A DNA stretch of 36,095 bases. Origin: Alteromonas lipotrueiana (GTDB lineage Bacteria > Pseudomonadota > Gammaproteobacteria > Enterobacterales > Alteromonadaceae). The position numbers and the translations under genes are program-made. Numbering within the stretch: the first letter of the stretch is position 1; each line of letters begins with the position of its first letter. The DNA lies in assembly GCF_019249245.1 (NCBI RefSeq), contig NZ_JAESDK010000029.1:1-36095 (forward strand), in the 5' to 3' direction. Below are positions 8,190 through 17,030 of this stretch, one piece after another. The notes under the pieces are model-generated. The model was not told where the DNA came from. It did not search any database and saw only the letters and a list, made by a program, of their open reading frames with translations.

Positions 8190-9842
8190 TCAGTCGCGAA
8201 GCTCACGGCGAAGAATTTTGCCTACGTTGGTTTTTGGCAATTCATCTTTAAACACAACCTGCTTAGGAATTTTGTACCCTGTAAGATGCTTGCGACAATG
8301 AGCAATAATATCTTCTGCGGTGAGTGAATTATCTTTTTTCACCACAAACAATTTTACAACTTCACCGCTAACATCATGAGGCACACCCACGGCAGCAGCT
8401 TCAACAACCCCGTCGTGCATCGCTGCGACTTCTTCTATTTCATTTGGAAATACATTAAAGCCTGAAACCAGAATCATATCCTTTTTGCGGTCAACAATAT
8501 AGAAGTATCCCTGCTCATCAACTCTGGCAATATCCCCGGTGGCTAACCAACCGTCTTTCAAAATTTCGTTAGTGGCCTCTTCACGATTAAGATAACCGCG
8601 CATAACCTGCGGACCTTTGACCCATAACTCGCCGGGCTCGCCTTTATCCACTTCGTGGCCATCTTCATCCAGCAATTTGATATCGGTAGAAGGAACCGGA
8701 AAACCAATGGTCCCTTTATATTCTTCTATTTGCGGAGGCGTTACTGCGACCACGGGAGAACACTCGGTTAAACCATAACCTTCGAGCAGCACCGAACCCG
8801 TCACTTTCTGCCATTTTTCGGCTACCGGACGTTGCACTGCCATCCCCCCGCCAAGACCAAACTTAAATTTAGAAAAATCTAGCTCGCTGAATCCAGGTGT
8901 ATTTAACAGGCCATTAAACAGTGTGTTTACGCCGGGCAATACAGCAAAAGGGTATTTGTTTAGCTCTTTTATAAATGCTGGCATATCGCGCGGATTCGTA
9001 ATCAGCAGATTGGGGCAACCGTATTTCAAAAACAGCAGGCCGTTAGCTAACAACGCAAAGATATGATAAAGCGGCAAGGCGGTAACCACTAAATCTTTGC
9101 CTTTGTCTATTACGGTTTCAAGAATGCCGGATACCTGTTCCAGGTTAGCAATCATATTTCTGTGGGTAAGCATTGCGCCTTTAGACACCCCGGTAGTGCC
9201 ACCGGTGTATTGTAAAAAGGCTAAGTCTTCGCCACTTATCTGAGGTTTATTAAAGGTAAGATTTTCGCCCTCGTTAACCGCTTTCATGAAAGGTGTTGAT
9301 GAGGGAAGTGAAAACGAAGGCACCATTTTTTTAACGTGTTTAACCACCAGATTAACCACCCACCGCTTGGGTACGGGTAGCATGTCGCCCAGTGCGGTTA
9401 AAAAAACGTGCTTAATGGCTGTATCAGCGACAACTTCTTCAAGCGTGCAGGCAAAATTTTCGACAATCACAATACCTTTGGCATCAGAGTCTTTAAGCTG
9501 GTGCTTTAATTCTCGGGCGGTGTACAAAGGATTGACGTTAACCACCACCAAACCGGCACGTAAAATACCAAACATTGCCACCGGGTATTGCAGCAAATTG
9601 GGCATCATAATGGCAATGGCATCGCCTTTGTTAAAGCCGCTATTTTGTAAATAGGCAGCAAATTGCGCGCTAAGCTGATTTAATTCGTTAAACGATATTT
9701 GATGGCCCATATTGATATAGGCCGTGCTGTCGCCGTAGTTTTTTACAGACTGTTCAAATATATCGACCACCGATGAATAAAGATCCGGGTCAATTTCTGC
9801 ATTAACACGAGGGTCGTAATGCTCAAGCCAGGTTTTGTCCAC
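8190..9842 (-). CDS. fadD: Long-chain fatty acid-CoA ligase
   Basis: Activates long-chain fatty acids to acyl-CoA with ATP, coupling uptake to beta-oxidation; peripheral on the inner membrane. At 550 residues it has all adenylate-forming enzyme motifs: the P-loop [12 protein letters not shown] (residues 212-223), YGLTECSP (356-363), and the hinge segment DGWLATGD (430-437) with [12 protein letters not shown], plus the C-terminal lysine motif [13 protein letters not shown]. The N terminus [11 protein letters not shown] is close to that of E. coli FadD. The neighbourhood yoaA-tsaB-slp-fadD-rnd is the same as in E. coli, with one added hydrolase gene upstream. A FadR-like half palindrome lies 60 bp before the start, and a terminator follows the gene. 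Confidence 0.96.
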   Translation of the reverse strand: MDKTWLEHYDPRVNAEIDPDLYSSVVDIFEQSVKNYGDSTAYINMGHQISFNELNQLSAQFAAYLQNSGFNKGDAIAIMMPNLLQYPVAMFGILRAGLVVVNVNPLYTARELKHQLKDSDAKGIVIVENFACTLEEVVADTAIKHVFLTALGDMLPVPKRWVVNLVVKHVKKMVPSFSLPSSTPFMKAVNEGENLTFNKPQISGEDLAFLQYTGGTTGVSKGAMLTHRNMIANLEQVSGILETVIDKGKDLVVTALPLYHIFALLANGLLFLKYGCPNLLITNPRDMPAFIKELNKYPFAVLPGVNTLFNGLLNTPGFSELDFSKFKFGLGGGMAVQRPVAEKWQKVTGSVLLEGYGLTECSPVVAVTPPQIEEYKGTIGFPVPSTDIKLLDEDGHEVDKGEPGELWVKGPQVMRGYLNREEATNEILKDGWLATGDIARVDEQGYFYIVDRKKDMILVSGFNVFPNEIEEVAAMHDGVVEAAAVGVPHDVSGEVVKLFVVKKDNSLTAEDIIAHCRKHLTGYKIPKQVVFKDELPKTNVGKILRRELRD

Positions 9843-9902
9843 AAAACCTCCTACTTATTCTTCTTTATATGACTTCCAGGGCATATTGACTGAGAAATGC
9901 AC

Positions 9903-9919
9903 AACTGGTCTGATTACTT
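9903..9919 (-). promoter_or_regulatory. Possible FadR operator upstream of fadD
   Basis: The plus-strand 17-mer AACTGGTCTGATTACTT begins like the FadR consensus (A-N-CTGGTCCGACCNGNT): the left half ACTGGTC-N-GA fits and the right half is degenerate. It lies about 60 bp upstream of the fadD ATG, just downstream (minus strand) of a possible -10 at about 9923-9931, where a repressor would block initiation. FadR control of fadD is established in enterobacteria; its use here is inference. Confidence 0.35.
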
Positions 9920-9961
9920 GGATATAGTATCGGAAGTCCCTATAAAGATAAACGTCCTTAT

Positions 9962-10801
9962 TTACAATTGTTCAACAAATGTCACTACCGCCGGGCCTAC
10001 ATCTTCAGGCTTTTCCATATGAATATGATGACCACCGCTAAAATATTCGCACCGGGCATTTTTGAACCACTTTTCGCGTTGTGGGTAAATAGTCGAAACC
10101 TCTTTAAAGCTATTCTCGGCAGCTGCAAAATATACGGGACACGTTATTGCCTGCATCAGCGCCTTAGCCTGTTCTTCGGTAAAACGAAGGTTTGAAAGTG
10201 TCCGAAGTTTCGGATCGCTGGCCCAAAAATAATGACCTCCTGCATCCTGCGTCAGATTTCTTTGTAATATGGCCCGAACATGGGGCTCACTCAGGTCGCT
10301 AATTTGGCACCTCGCGGCCACCGCTTTTTCTAAATCAACAACTTTAAGGCGGTTACGGCTTCGTTTGAACCGGCTTTCTATACTGCTTTTTAGCTGAGCC
10401 GCTGTAGTATCGGCAGATTCGGTTAATGGTCCACACGCATCAATACTAATAACACCTGATACTTTGGCAGGAAAAATACCTGCATACATTGTTGCCAGAA
10501 TTCCACCCAATGAATGGCCCAGCAGAATCACATCATCAAACTCTTGATGCTCAATAAATGCATGCAAATCTTGTAAATAGTCGGCCAGGTTATAATGAGC
10601 GCCATAGGGGCGGTGTGAAGAGTTGCCATGCCCGGCCAGGTCTAGCGCAATAAACCGATAACTATGTAAAAAAGGGGCCAGGGGTTCAAGACTTGCGGCA
10701 TTATCCATGTAGCCATGCAGACCAATAATAACCTTACCACTACCCTGATTGTCTAAAGCTGTTAACGTGACCGCGCCGGCCTGAAATTCAGTTTCTATCA
10801 T
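9962..10801 (-). CDS. Alpha/beta hydrolase (SERHL-like)
   Basis: A 279-residue serine hydrolase with an alpha/beta fold. The oxyanion-loop HGYMDNAAS (residues 29-37) follows the first strand, IALDLAGHGNSS (51-62) is the usual second-strand signature, the nucleophile is S97 in GHSLGG, and the catalytic histidine lies in GGHHIHMEKP (256-265). This HGW/HGYMDNA type resembles the SERHL/kraken serine hydrolases, whose physiological substrates are unclear. It has no signal peptide. It stands between slp and fadD, an insertion relative to the enterobacterial order, so an esterase or thioesterase role beside fatty-acid activation is possible but unproven. Confidence 0.87.
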   Translation of the reverse strand: MIETEFQAGAVTLTALDNQGSGKVIIGLHGYMDNAASLEPLAPFLHSYRFIALDLAGHGNSSHRPYGAHYNLADYLQDLHAFIEHQEFDDVILLGHSLGGILATMYAGIFPAKVSGVISIDACGPLTESADTTAAQLKSSIESRFKRSRNRLKVVDLEKAVAARCQISDLSEPHVRAILQRNLTQDAGGHYFWASDPKLRTLSNLRFTEEQAKALMQAITCPVYFAAAENSFKEVSTIYPQREKWFKNARCEYFSGGHHIHMEKPEDVGPAVVTFVEQL

Positions 10802-10828
10802 GTCACTTCCTGATTAGCTTAAAACACG

Positions 10829-10852
10829 AAAAGCGGCATCATATTGCCGCTT
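10829..10852 (-). terminator. Hairpin terminator after the slp-like gene
   Basis: AAGCGGCA (10831-10838) and TGCCGCTT (10845-10852) form a perfect 8-bp stem around a 6-base loop. On the minus strand it is followed by TTCGTGTTTT. The position, 40 bases after the lipoprotein stop and 30 bases before the hydrolase start, fits a terminator or attenuator of moderate strength. Confidence 0.6.
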
Positions 10853-10889
10853 GACTAACAAAGTGTTGCCTCATTACGGCAATACCTGG

Positions 10890-11567
10890 TCATTCTATCT
10901 CAGGTTTTATACCCCCGGTAACGGGTTCGGATCGCGCTTCTGGCCGTTTTAACCGATTTTTTTGTACTGAGTTTGACTGTTTAAGTTTGGGTTGAAAACC
11001 TCGACTCTCAATCACCCTTATCCGCGAAGTCCCAAACCCAAATTGAGGCCCCCAAAGTGAATGGCGATAATAAAACGGTGAATACCAACCGGTGTTATAA
11101 TTAAAGTATAGTGTTGATACATCGTATGTCGATGTTTCGCGCCACAGATGATAATCACGCGCTTTTACAGCCGGAAACGTATAAGGCTGCTCTCCTACCA
11201 TACCCGTAATGGGTTTATCGACACTTCCCAAAAACGTCACCGAACGGCCTTCTTCAAAAACGATAGGATCTACAAAGCCGTCAATTTTTACTTTAAACCG
11301 ACCTATGGTTTCTTCAGAAGTATTAGGTCGCCCGTAACTGTTAAGGGGAAAGTGGACAATTTCTATAAAGGTTTTTTCAGGTTTGTTTTCAACACCTGCA
11401 ATAACACCCCCCCAGCGAGCTGTGCGGCCCGTTACCTGAGGGCCGCCCGTGACCGCTCCCTGGTAGGTGACTAAGGCCGTACCGTCAGGCACCGCTAAGT
11501 TGTCAGGTACCATGGTACAACCTGACACAAATAATAGGGTACTGATTAACATCAATCGAAAAGACAT
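10890..11567 (-). CDS. Slp/YeaY-family outer membrane lipoprotein
   Basis: Outer-membrane lipoprotein of the Slp family (starvation-inducible in E. coli; molecular role unknown). The start is ATG 11567 with GGAGATAACG directly before it, giving 225 residues. Signal peptide MSFRLMLISTLLFVSGC has lipobox VSGC, lipidation at C17, and Thr at +2, so outer-membrane sorting is expected. The segments VTGRTARWGGVIAGVEN, then TFIEIVHFPLNSYGRP and GRSVTFLGSV are typical of Slp, as is the GxxP-type late part. The C-terminal 50 residues are basic and rich in Arg/Lys/Gln, a tail longer than I expect for the family. The position next to fadD matches E. coli yeaY. Confidence 0.9.
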   Translation of the reverse strand: MSFRLMLISTLLFVSGCTMVPDNLAVPDGTALVTYQGAVTGGPQVTGRTARWGGVIAGVENKPEKTFIEIVHFPLNSYGRPNTSEETIGRFKVKIDGFVDPIVFEEGRSVTFLGSVDKPITGMVGEQPYTFPAVKARDYHLWRETSTYDVSTLYFNYNTGWYSPFYYRHSLWGPQFGFGTSRIRVIESRGFQPKLKQSNSVQKNRLKRPEARSEPVTGGIKPEIE

Positions 11568-11656
11568 CGTTATCTCCATAAAGGCTGAGACCATTGTTTA
11601 CGATAGTATAGAAAATAGGGATGAATAACACCTGAACAAACGCAAATTTTAGACGG

Positions 11657-11959
11657 TCAGGCGTACAGGTCGACACCCATCATAGTGCGAATAGTGTCTC
11701 GCTGTGATTCACGCTCATGGCTCATGTACGCCTGTACGGCTTGATTCGCTTTTCCTTGAGGTTGATCGTAGCCTGAATCCTGAGCAAACCGGTGAGCCTT
11801 ATTTAGGGTGTCAGCATTAGAGGTAGTGCGCAGGCTTTGGCCCACCTCTATTGCAGGCGATTGCTCTTCGCGGGTTAGCCGCCTGACTTTATGAGTATCG
11901 TCATTAGCACGGCTTTGCGAGTCAGGTGCGATTACCGAAAAATTTGTATTTATATCCAT
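11657..11959 (-). CDS. Conserved-looking hypothetical protein, 100 aa
   Basis: I do not recognise a named family. The 100-residue protein is soluble, with no signal peptide or membrane segment. The N-terminal 60 residues are polar and low in hydrophobics, probably disordered. The C terminus has an amphipathic stretch, AVQAYMSHERESQRDTIRTMM, ending in GVDLYA. I recall similar GVDxYx endings on small proteins of marine gammaproteobacteria, but cannot confirm it. It lies between tsaB (165 bp upstream) and slp (89 bp downstream), with enough space for its own promoter. Confidence 0.6.
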   Translation of the reverse strand: MDINTNFSVIAPDSQSRANDDTHKVRRLTREEQSPAIEVGQSLRTTSNADTLNKAHRFAQDSGYDQPQGKANQAVQAYMSHERESQRDTIRTMMGVDLYA

Positions 11960-12124
11960 AGCATTAAAGACGCGTTATTAAGCCTGAAAAATTAAAATTT
12001 AATACCACGCACACTAAAATAGACCCCGTTCTGACGATGCGCAAATTTCGATTCTTTTTAAATAAAGCAGCGTAAGATAGTGCAAGTTTTATACCTACAC
12101 GGTTAGATGGCTCGTCTTAACCCG

Positions 12125-12805
12125 CTATTCTCTGCCCGGAAGCTTTTTCCAGGTCACTTTATCCCGTAAATAAACGGGCTCTATGGTATCAGCCCTAAAA
12201 GTACGTCCAGCAGCAAATTCGGGCTCAGCTAATGCCAGCATGTAACGGGCTTGAGGATAAACAACGGGTACAGGTTGCCCATCAAGTTTATGGACCAGTT
12301 CATTGTATGCCTGCCAGCCTGTTCCGGCAGCGATAAAAGGCTTATCGTCTATCATTTTTACCGCGTTTTCTGGCAGACAAACCTGTTCTGTAACAGTGCA
12401 TTTTGCCCTATTGTCAGCCGCTTCAAAACAGGCAAAATAGACCTCTTTCATTCGCGCATCGATGGCGGTAACCACTTTATCGGCCTGATGTTCTATAATA
12501 GCTTGCTGCGCCATGGCCCCCAAAGTGCTGACACCCACTACGGGTAACTGTGAGCCTAAAGCCAGCCCCTGAATCATACCGGTGGCTATTCTGACCCCGG
12601 TAAAGCTGCCCGGCCCCCGCCCAAATACCAGGCCGTCTAACTCATTTAAGGTGGTACCCGCTTCTTTAAGTACTTGGTCTATCATAGGCAGCAACTTCTG
12701 ACTATGCTGCTGAGGACAAAGTTCAAACCGGTGAGTGACATTTTGCTTAAATTGGACCGCGACCGAAAGCGATTCGGTGGCCGTATCAATGGCTAATAGG
12801 TTCAT
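12125..12805 (-). CDS. tsaB: tRNA t6A biosynthesis protein TsaB
   Basis: Partner of TsaD in the TsaBDE complex, which with TsaC makes N6-threonylcarbamoyladenosine at position 37 of ANN-reading tRNAs; TsaB is itself an inactive ASKHA-fold scaffold. The start MNLLAIDTATESLSVAV (12805; another ATG lies at 12808) is family-typical, and GRGPGSFTGVRIATGMIQGLAL is the hallmark segment. At 226 residues it is the normal gammaproteobacterial length. The gene follows yoaA by six to nine bases, so the two are co-transcribed, an arrangement shared with E. coli. Confidence 0.96.
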   Translation of the reverse strand: MNLLAIDTATESLSVAVQFKQNVTHRFELCPQQHSQKLLPMIDQVLKEAGTTLNELDGLVFGRGPGSFTGVRIATGMIQGLALGSQLPVVGVSTLGAMAQQAIIEHQADKVVTAIDARMKEVYFACFEAADNRAKCTVTEQVCLPENAVKMIDDKPFIAAGTGWQAYNELVHKLDGQPVPVVYPQARYMLALAEPEFAAGRTFRADTIEPVYLRDKVTWKKLPGRE

Positions 12806-12814
12806 CATAACTAA

Positions 12815-14728
12815 CTACTCAATGTTGGCCAAAAAAGACTCTACCTGTTCGAGGCTTCGGGTACGCTGCATATCAGGCAAGCTGGCTAAAAAGGTTTTTG
12901 CATAAGGTTTGGTTACCAGACGATTATCGCAAATTACCAATACGCCTTTATCGCTGGGATCGCGGATAAGACGGCCGGCTCCCTGCTTTAATGTGATCAC
13001 CGCCTGCGGAATCTGGATTGCCGCAAAGGGATTGGCGCCACGCTTTTTAACATCTTCCATGCGTGCCTGCAAAAGAGGATCATCAGGGGATGCGAACGGC
13101 AGTTTGTCTATCATAACACAAACCAGATCGCTGCCGCGTACATCCACCCCTTCCCAAAATGCACCAGTACCCATCAATACCGCATTTTCGTTGGCTAAAT
13201 ATTCTGCCAGCAGTGCTTGCTTGGTGGTACTTCCTTGCACCAGTAACGGGTTGTCAATTTGCTCTTCTAGCCGGGCGGCGGTTTCGCGCAACATAGCGTG
13301 GCTGGTAAACAACAAAAAGCAGCGGCCACGGCTGGCTTTGATTAATGCCTTAGCGGTTTTGAGTAATGTTTCGCGCATATTAAAACTGTTCGGCTCGGGC
13401 AAATACCTTGGCACGCACAACATGGCTTGTTGCTGATAATCAAACGGACTATCAAGCCCTAATGTTTTAGCATCTTCAAGACCCATACGCCGCTGAAAAT
13501 GTTCAAACCCGCCATCTACCATCAAAGTGGCCGAAGTAAAAATCCAGCCCCGGGGCGGGTCGCTGATAAAGCGACGAAATTTAGCCGCAATTGACAGCGG
13601 CGTAAGATGCAGCACAATATGTCTTGGGGTGGTTTCGTACCAAAGACTCACGCCCTGTTGCTCGGTATTACGAAACGAATCAAGCTGTTCGCGTGCCTCT
13701 ACAACCCGTTCGTATAAATTATCCAGGTCTTTGTCACGACCAATATTAAGTTTGCAAACTTCATGCAGTACGCCCAGAGCATCGGCCAAACGGCTAATTT
13801 GTGTTTGCACGTCCTCACGCCCCATCGCCTCAACCCAGCTGCCACGTTGGGGATTTTCAGCAAACAACAAACGTAAATCTGAAGCCACAACACGGCATTT
13901 ATCAGCAGCCTTATCTAGCTGGCTGGCATCTTTTAATACCGTACGAAACAACAGCGTAATATCTTTGGCCATATCGTGAATCTGACGGGTCGACAATGTT
14001 TCGCCAAAATAGTCGCTTGCGATATCCGGAATTTGATGAGCCTCGTCAAAAATGACAGCGTCTGCTTCGGGAATAAGCTCGCCAAAGCCGGTGTCCTTTA
14101 ACGCCATGTCGGCAAAAAACAAATGGTGGTTTACCACAATAACATCCGCTTCCAGCGCTTTACGGCGGGCCAGTACCAGGTAGCAGTCTTCGTAATCAGG
14201 ACAATCCCGCCCCAGACAGTTGTCGACCGTTGACGTTACCAATGGCAGTACACGGGCGTCTTCGGGTAATGTTTTAAGCTCGCCCATATCACCACTTTTG
14301 GTGGTGGTAGACCAGGTTTTTACCGCCGAAAGCTGATCAAGCGTTTCTTTTTCAAGCAGCGTTGAATTTCCGCCATGCTGACTTAGCCGATGCAAACACA
14401 GATAGTTAGAGCGCCCTTTCAATAAGGCTGTTTTGCGTAAGCTTCCCAGCGCTTTTTTCACCAACGGTAAATCGCGATGATAAAGCTGTTCCTGCAGGTT
14501 TTTAGTCCCTGTGGAAACAATCGCCTTGCCCTTGGCCCGTAACGCGGGCGCCAGATAGGCAAAGGTTTTGCCGGTACCCGTACCCGCCTCTACCACCAGA
14601 CTGTGTTTTTCATCCAGGGCGGTTTGCACCGCCTGAGCCATTTCAGTTTGGGCATCCCTGGGCACAAACCCTTTAATTGTTTTGGCCAACAGACCGTCAG
14701 CAGAAAAGATTTTAGAGATGGAGGACAT
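12815..14728 (-). CDS. yoaA: DinG/XPD-type ATP-dependent DNA helicase YoaA
   Basis: Iron-sulfur helicase of the XPD/Rad3 superfamily. E. coli YoaA works with the clamp-loader subunit HolC at damaged forks. The 637 residues contain Walker A AGTGTGKT (48-55), four cysteines for a 4Fe-4S cluster (C111, C171, C176, C182), the DEAH box (228-231, in IFDEAHQIP) and the late helicase motif QGAGRLIRD. The length and the pairing with tsaB point to YoaA rather than DinG, which is about 700 residues or longer. The upstream region (14729-14911) is shared with the divergent mrp operon. It heads the minus-strand block. Confidence 0.93.
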   Translation of the reverse strand: MSSISKIFSADGLLAKTIKGFVPRDAQTEMAQAVQTALDEKHSLVVEAGTGTGKTFAYLAPALRAKGKAIVSTGTKNLQEQLYHRDLPLVKKALGSLRKTALLKGRSNYLCLHRLSQHGGNSTLLEKETLDQLSAVKTWSTTTKSGDMGELKTLPEDARVLPLVTSTVDNCLGRDCPDYEDCYLVLARRKALEADVIVVNHHLFFADMALKDTGFGELIPEADAVIFDEAHQIPDIASDYFGETLSTRQIHDMAKDITLLFRTVLKDASQLDKAADKCRVVASDLRLLFAENPQRGSWVEAMGREDVQTQISRLADALGVLHEVCKLNIGRDKDLDNLYERVVEAREQLDSFRNTEQQGVSLWYETTPRHIVLHLTPLSIAAKFRRFISDPPRGWIFTSATLMVDGGFEHFQRRMGLEDAKTLGLDSPFDYQQQAMLCVPRYLPEPNSFNMRETLLKTAKALIKASRGRCFLLFTSHAMLRETAARLEEQIDNPLLVQGSTTKQALLAEYLANENAVLMGTGAFWEGVDVRGSDLVCVMIDKLPFASPDDPLLQARMEDVKKRGANPFAAIQIPQAVITLKQGAGRLIRDPSDKGVLVICDNRLVTKPYAKTFLASLPDMQRTRSLEQVESFLANIE

Positions 14729-14911
14729 ACAAACCGCAGATAACCAAAAAAACCTATTATGCCAGACTCTGCCTGAAAATGGCGAGTCACGATAATTTAA
14801 TCATTTGATATTTTTTGCTTTTTGATCGCTTTTTCAGCTAGGGTTAGTAAAAGCCATTGCAGTAAAAATAATAAACCTCAAAAAAAAGCAAGAATTAAGG
14901 AAAACACAAAC
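14729..14911. promoter_or_regulatory. Divergent intergenic region yoaA / mrpE
   Basis: This 183-bp region must hold the promoters for the yoaA-tsaB unit and the nine-gene antiporter operon. It is AT-rich with A and T runs (about 14800-14890). I cannot assign -35/-10 boxes with confidence. AAGG (14897-14900) is the likely ribosome binding site of mrpE. Confidence 0.4.
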
Positions 14912-15424
14912 GTGAAATCCACCATAAGGCTGGCAATAATACTCGGGGTGCTATGGGTTCTCTTGTCCGGGCATTTTTCACCACTTTTGCTAAGCCTTGG
15001 CGTTTTGTCGGTAGCATTAGTTTTATGGTTAGACTGGCGCATGGATGAGATTGATCACGAACAATTTCATATTCCGGTCTCGACAGATTTATTTATGTTT
15101 GTGTGGCGTCTTGCCGGGCTGGTCGTCATGTCAAATATTGATGTATGCCTGCGAATTTATGGGTTTCGTAAGGCCACCCCAACCTTCCGTGAAATTCCGC
15201 TGCCGTTTGCCAATCCATTGTCCCAGGTCATATACGCCAATGCTATTACATTAACGCCCGGCACAGTGAGCATGGTTATGGGCGATGACAAGCTACTGAT
15301 CCATAGTATCAGCGCTGAAGGCGCCCAGGATTTGGCCGACGGCGGTATGACCCACATTATCCCCCGAATTAAAAAATCAGATGTACGTATTGCGTCACCG
15401 CGCAATAAAAGGAAGCCTTTATGA
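14912..15424 (+). CDS. mrpE: Mrp/Mnh antiporter subunit E
   Basis: First gene of the antiporter operon; MrpE (MbhA in archaeal hydrogenases) is a small membrane subunit with a cytoplasmic domain. I take GTG 14912 (170 residues, VKSTIRLAIILGVLW) because AAGG lies 11 bases upstream and the frame extension to 14822 is an unusual Lys-rich stretch. Two to three N-terminal helices are followed by SNIDVCLRIYG and the family-diagnostic YANAITLTPGTVSMVM, a good match to MrpE. The stop overlaps mrpF as ATGA. Confidence 0.92.
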   Translation: MKSTIRLAIILGVLWVLLSGHFSPLLLSLGVLSVALVLWLDWRMDEIDHEQFHIPVSTDLFMFVWRLAGLVVMSNIDVCLRIYGFRKATPTFREIPLPFANPLSQVIYANAITLTPGTVSMVMGDDKLLIHSISAEGAQDLADGGMTHIIPRIKKSDVRIASPRNKRKPL

Positions 15425-15741
15425 ATGCTCTTTACCTTGGGGCAGGTATCGCTTTTTTGGTAACAATGGCGTTAGCCCTGGCACGGGCCTTTGTCGGCCC
15501 TACTGTATTTGACCGTATTCTGGCGGTTAATATGTTTGGTACCAAAGCGGTACTGCTGGTTGCCCTTATTGCCTTTTTTTCTGGCCGGGAAGACTTGCTG
15601 GACATTGCTTTACTGTATTCCCTGCTTAACTTTATTGGTGTAGTGGCGGCCCTTCGGCTGGTAGAACGCGGCCGTTTTTTTGCCAGTTCTGACGACACTG
15701 ATCCCGATCCCGATTCCGACAAGGAGAATAAACAGCCATGA
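15421..15741 (+). CDS. mrpF: Mrp/Mnh antiporter subunit F
   Basis: A 106-residue, three-helix subunit. The key segment GPTVFDRILAVNMFGTK is the MrpF signature (RAxxGPTxxDRxxAxxxxGTK), and DLLDIALLYSLLNFIG follows as in family members. The tail is acidic and polar (DDTDPDPDSDKEN), about 20 residues longer than a minimal MrpF. It overlaps mrpE and mrpG by four bases each, so translation is coupled along the operon. Confidence 0.93.
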   Translation: MNALYLGAGIAFLVTMALALARAFVGPTVFDRILAVNMFGTKAVLLVALIAFFSGREDLLDIALLYSLLNFIGVVAALRLVERGRFFASSDDTDPDPDSDKENKQP

Positions 15742-16058
15742 TGGATATTATGTCTTATGTGCTGGTCATTCTTGCCTGCTTCTTAAGTCTGACCGGCGGG
15801 CTGGGCTTGTTCAGGTTGCCTGACTTTTATTCCCGGTTACACGCCGTTGGTATTACCGACACCTTATGTTCTTTTTTATTGCTGGCAGGGCTGGCATGTC
15901 AGTCAGGCTGGTCGTTAACAACAGCCAAGCTATTAATTGTTTTTTTGTTTTTATTATTCACCAGCCCCGTGTCATCTTATGCGTTAGCCAATAGCGCCTG
16001 GCGCTGGGGTTTACCTGGGGATGAATCTGAAAACAACGATAAGGCTAATAAATCATGA
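15738..16058 (+). CDS. mrpG: Mrp/Mnh antiporter subunit G
   Basis: A 106-residue, three-helix subunit of the MrpG/PhaG family. GGLGLFRLPDFYSRLHAVGITDTL near residues 20-43 is the hallmark (GxxGxxRxPDxYxRxHAxxxxDTxG), followed by LLIVFLFLLFTSPVSSYALANSAW. The start is MMDIMSY, overlapping mrpF by ATGA; a second Met follows directly. The stop overlaps the next gene. Function is in assembly and ion transfer of the antiporter complex; no separate catalysis is known. Confidence 0.93.
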   Translation: MMDIMSYVLVILACFLSLTGGLGLFRLPDFYSRLHAVGITDTLCSFLLLAGLACQSGWSLTTAKLLIVFLFLLFTSPVSSYALANSAWRWGLPGDESENNDKANKS

Positions 16059-16615
16059 GCTTATTGTTGAACACGGTGTTGCTTGTTTTTCTGTTAGTCA
16101 CCGCCATCGCAGTAATGCGCGTAAAAGTCTTACTCGCCATGGTTATGCTTTTTGGTCTGTATAGCTTATTAGTTTCAAGCCTGTTCGTGGTGTTAGATGC
16201 CCCCGATGTTGCGTTTACCGAAGCCGCAGTAGGAACCGGCATTTCAACGGTACTTATGTTAGTCACGCTAGCAGCAGTGCGCCATGGGCATAGCGCACCT
16301 ATTAAGCCAGGTAAACGCATGCTGCCGCTGCTGCTCAGTTTGTCGATGGGCTCGTTGGTTATTTTTGGAATTCAGGATTTACCCAATTTTGGTGATACGC
16401 AGACGCCTTCATATCAGCAGGTTGCGCGTCATTATATTGATAAAGGGGCTGAAGAGACCGGCGTACCTAACCTGGTTACTGCGGTACTGGCCAGTTATCG
16501 CGGCTTTGACACCCTGGGCGAAGTAACGGTTGTTCTAACGGCCGGTATTGGCGTTTTGCTGCTATTAGGCCGGCGAGAAAAAGTGCACTTAAAAGCCAGG
16601 AGAAACAATGAGTGA
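16055..16615 (+). CDS. MbhD/MbhE-type fusion subunit (MrpA C-terminal-like)
   Basis: A 186-residue membrane protein in two parts. Residues 1-80 match the DUF4040/MbhD type (VKVLLAMVMLFGLYSLLVSS, then APDVAFTEAAVGTGIST). Residues about 100-180 match the MbhE type, including VPNLVTAVLASYRGFDTLGE, which in bacterial Mrp lies at the end of full-length MrpA. In archaeal Mbh these are two genes (mbhD, mbhE); here they are fused. The large N-terminal, NuoL-like part of MrpA is absent. In known structures this region forms part of the ion path between the antiporter modules. It overlaps mrpG by four bases and mrpB by eight. Confidence 0.85.
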   Translation: MSLLLNTVLLVFLLVTAIAVMRVKVLLAMVMLFGLYSLLVSSLFVVLDAPDVAFTEAAVGTGISTVLMLVTLAAVRHGHSAPIKPGKRMLPLLLSLSMGSLVIFGIQDLPNFGDTQTPSYQQVARHYIDKGAEETGVPNLVTAVLASYRGFDTLGEVTVVLTAGIGVLLLLGRREKVHLKARRNNE

Positions 16616-17030
16616 CAGTCTGATTTTACGAGTTGTAACAAAATGGTTAGTGCCGGTAATTTTATTGTTCGCGTTGTATGTTCAGTTTCATGGTGACTAC
16701 AGCCCCGGTGGCGGTTTTCAGGCAGGAGTTATCTTCAGTAGTGCTTTTTTGTTGTACGCGCTGGTTTACGGTGTTGATGCAACCACCCGGGTTCTGCCTG
16801 AGGCTATCCTGCGCATCGGCGCTTCTTTGGGCGTGCTTTTGTTCGCCGGAGTGGGCGTGGTGTCGCTATTTAAAGGAGGGGCTTTTTTAAATTACAGTGT
16901 GTTAGCCGGAACCCCTGTAGCAGGCCAGCATTTAGGCATAATTCTTATTGAACTTGGCGTAGGCATTACGGTGGCATGCGTAATGTTGCTGCTGTTTTAC
17001 ACTTTTGCACGGACAATCCCCCCACAATGA
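16608..17030 (+). CDS. mrpB: Mrp/Mnh antiporter subunit B
   Basis: A 140-residue MnhB-family membrane subunit with four helices. FHGDYSPGGGFQAGVIFSSAF near residues 28-48 is the hallmark (H-G-x-x-x-PGGGFQAG), and AGQHLGIILIELGVGITV near residue 105 is the second conserved block. It starts eight bases inside the previous gene and its stop overlaps the mrpC ATG. Equivalent to MbhF of archaeal hydrogenases. Confidence 0.94.
   Translation: MSDSLILRVVTKWLVPVILLFALYVQFHGDYSPGGGFQAGVIFSSAFLLYALVYGVDATTRVLPEAILRIGASLGVLLFAGVGVVSLFKGGAFLNYSVLAGTPVAGQHLGIILIELGVGITVACVMLLLFYTFARTIPPQ

Noticed and set aside
8190..14728. Single operon from yoaA to fadD
   Set aside because: Gaps of 165, 89, 88 and 119 bp, a terminator after slp and a probable fadD promoter argue for several transcripts.
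14822..14911. N-terminal extension of MrpE
   Set aside because: Lys-rich, unlike MrpE; GTG 14912 has a ribosome binding site and gives the family N terminus.
16976..17026. Earlier start for MrpC
   Set aside because: Runs inside mrpB in another frame; ATG 17027 overlaps the mrpB stop like all other junctions of the operon.
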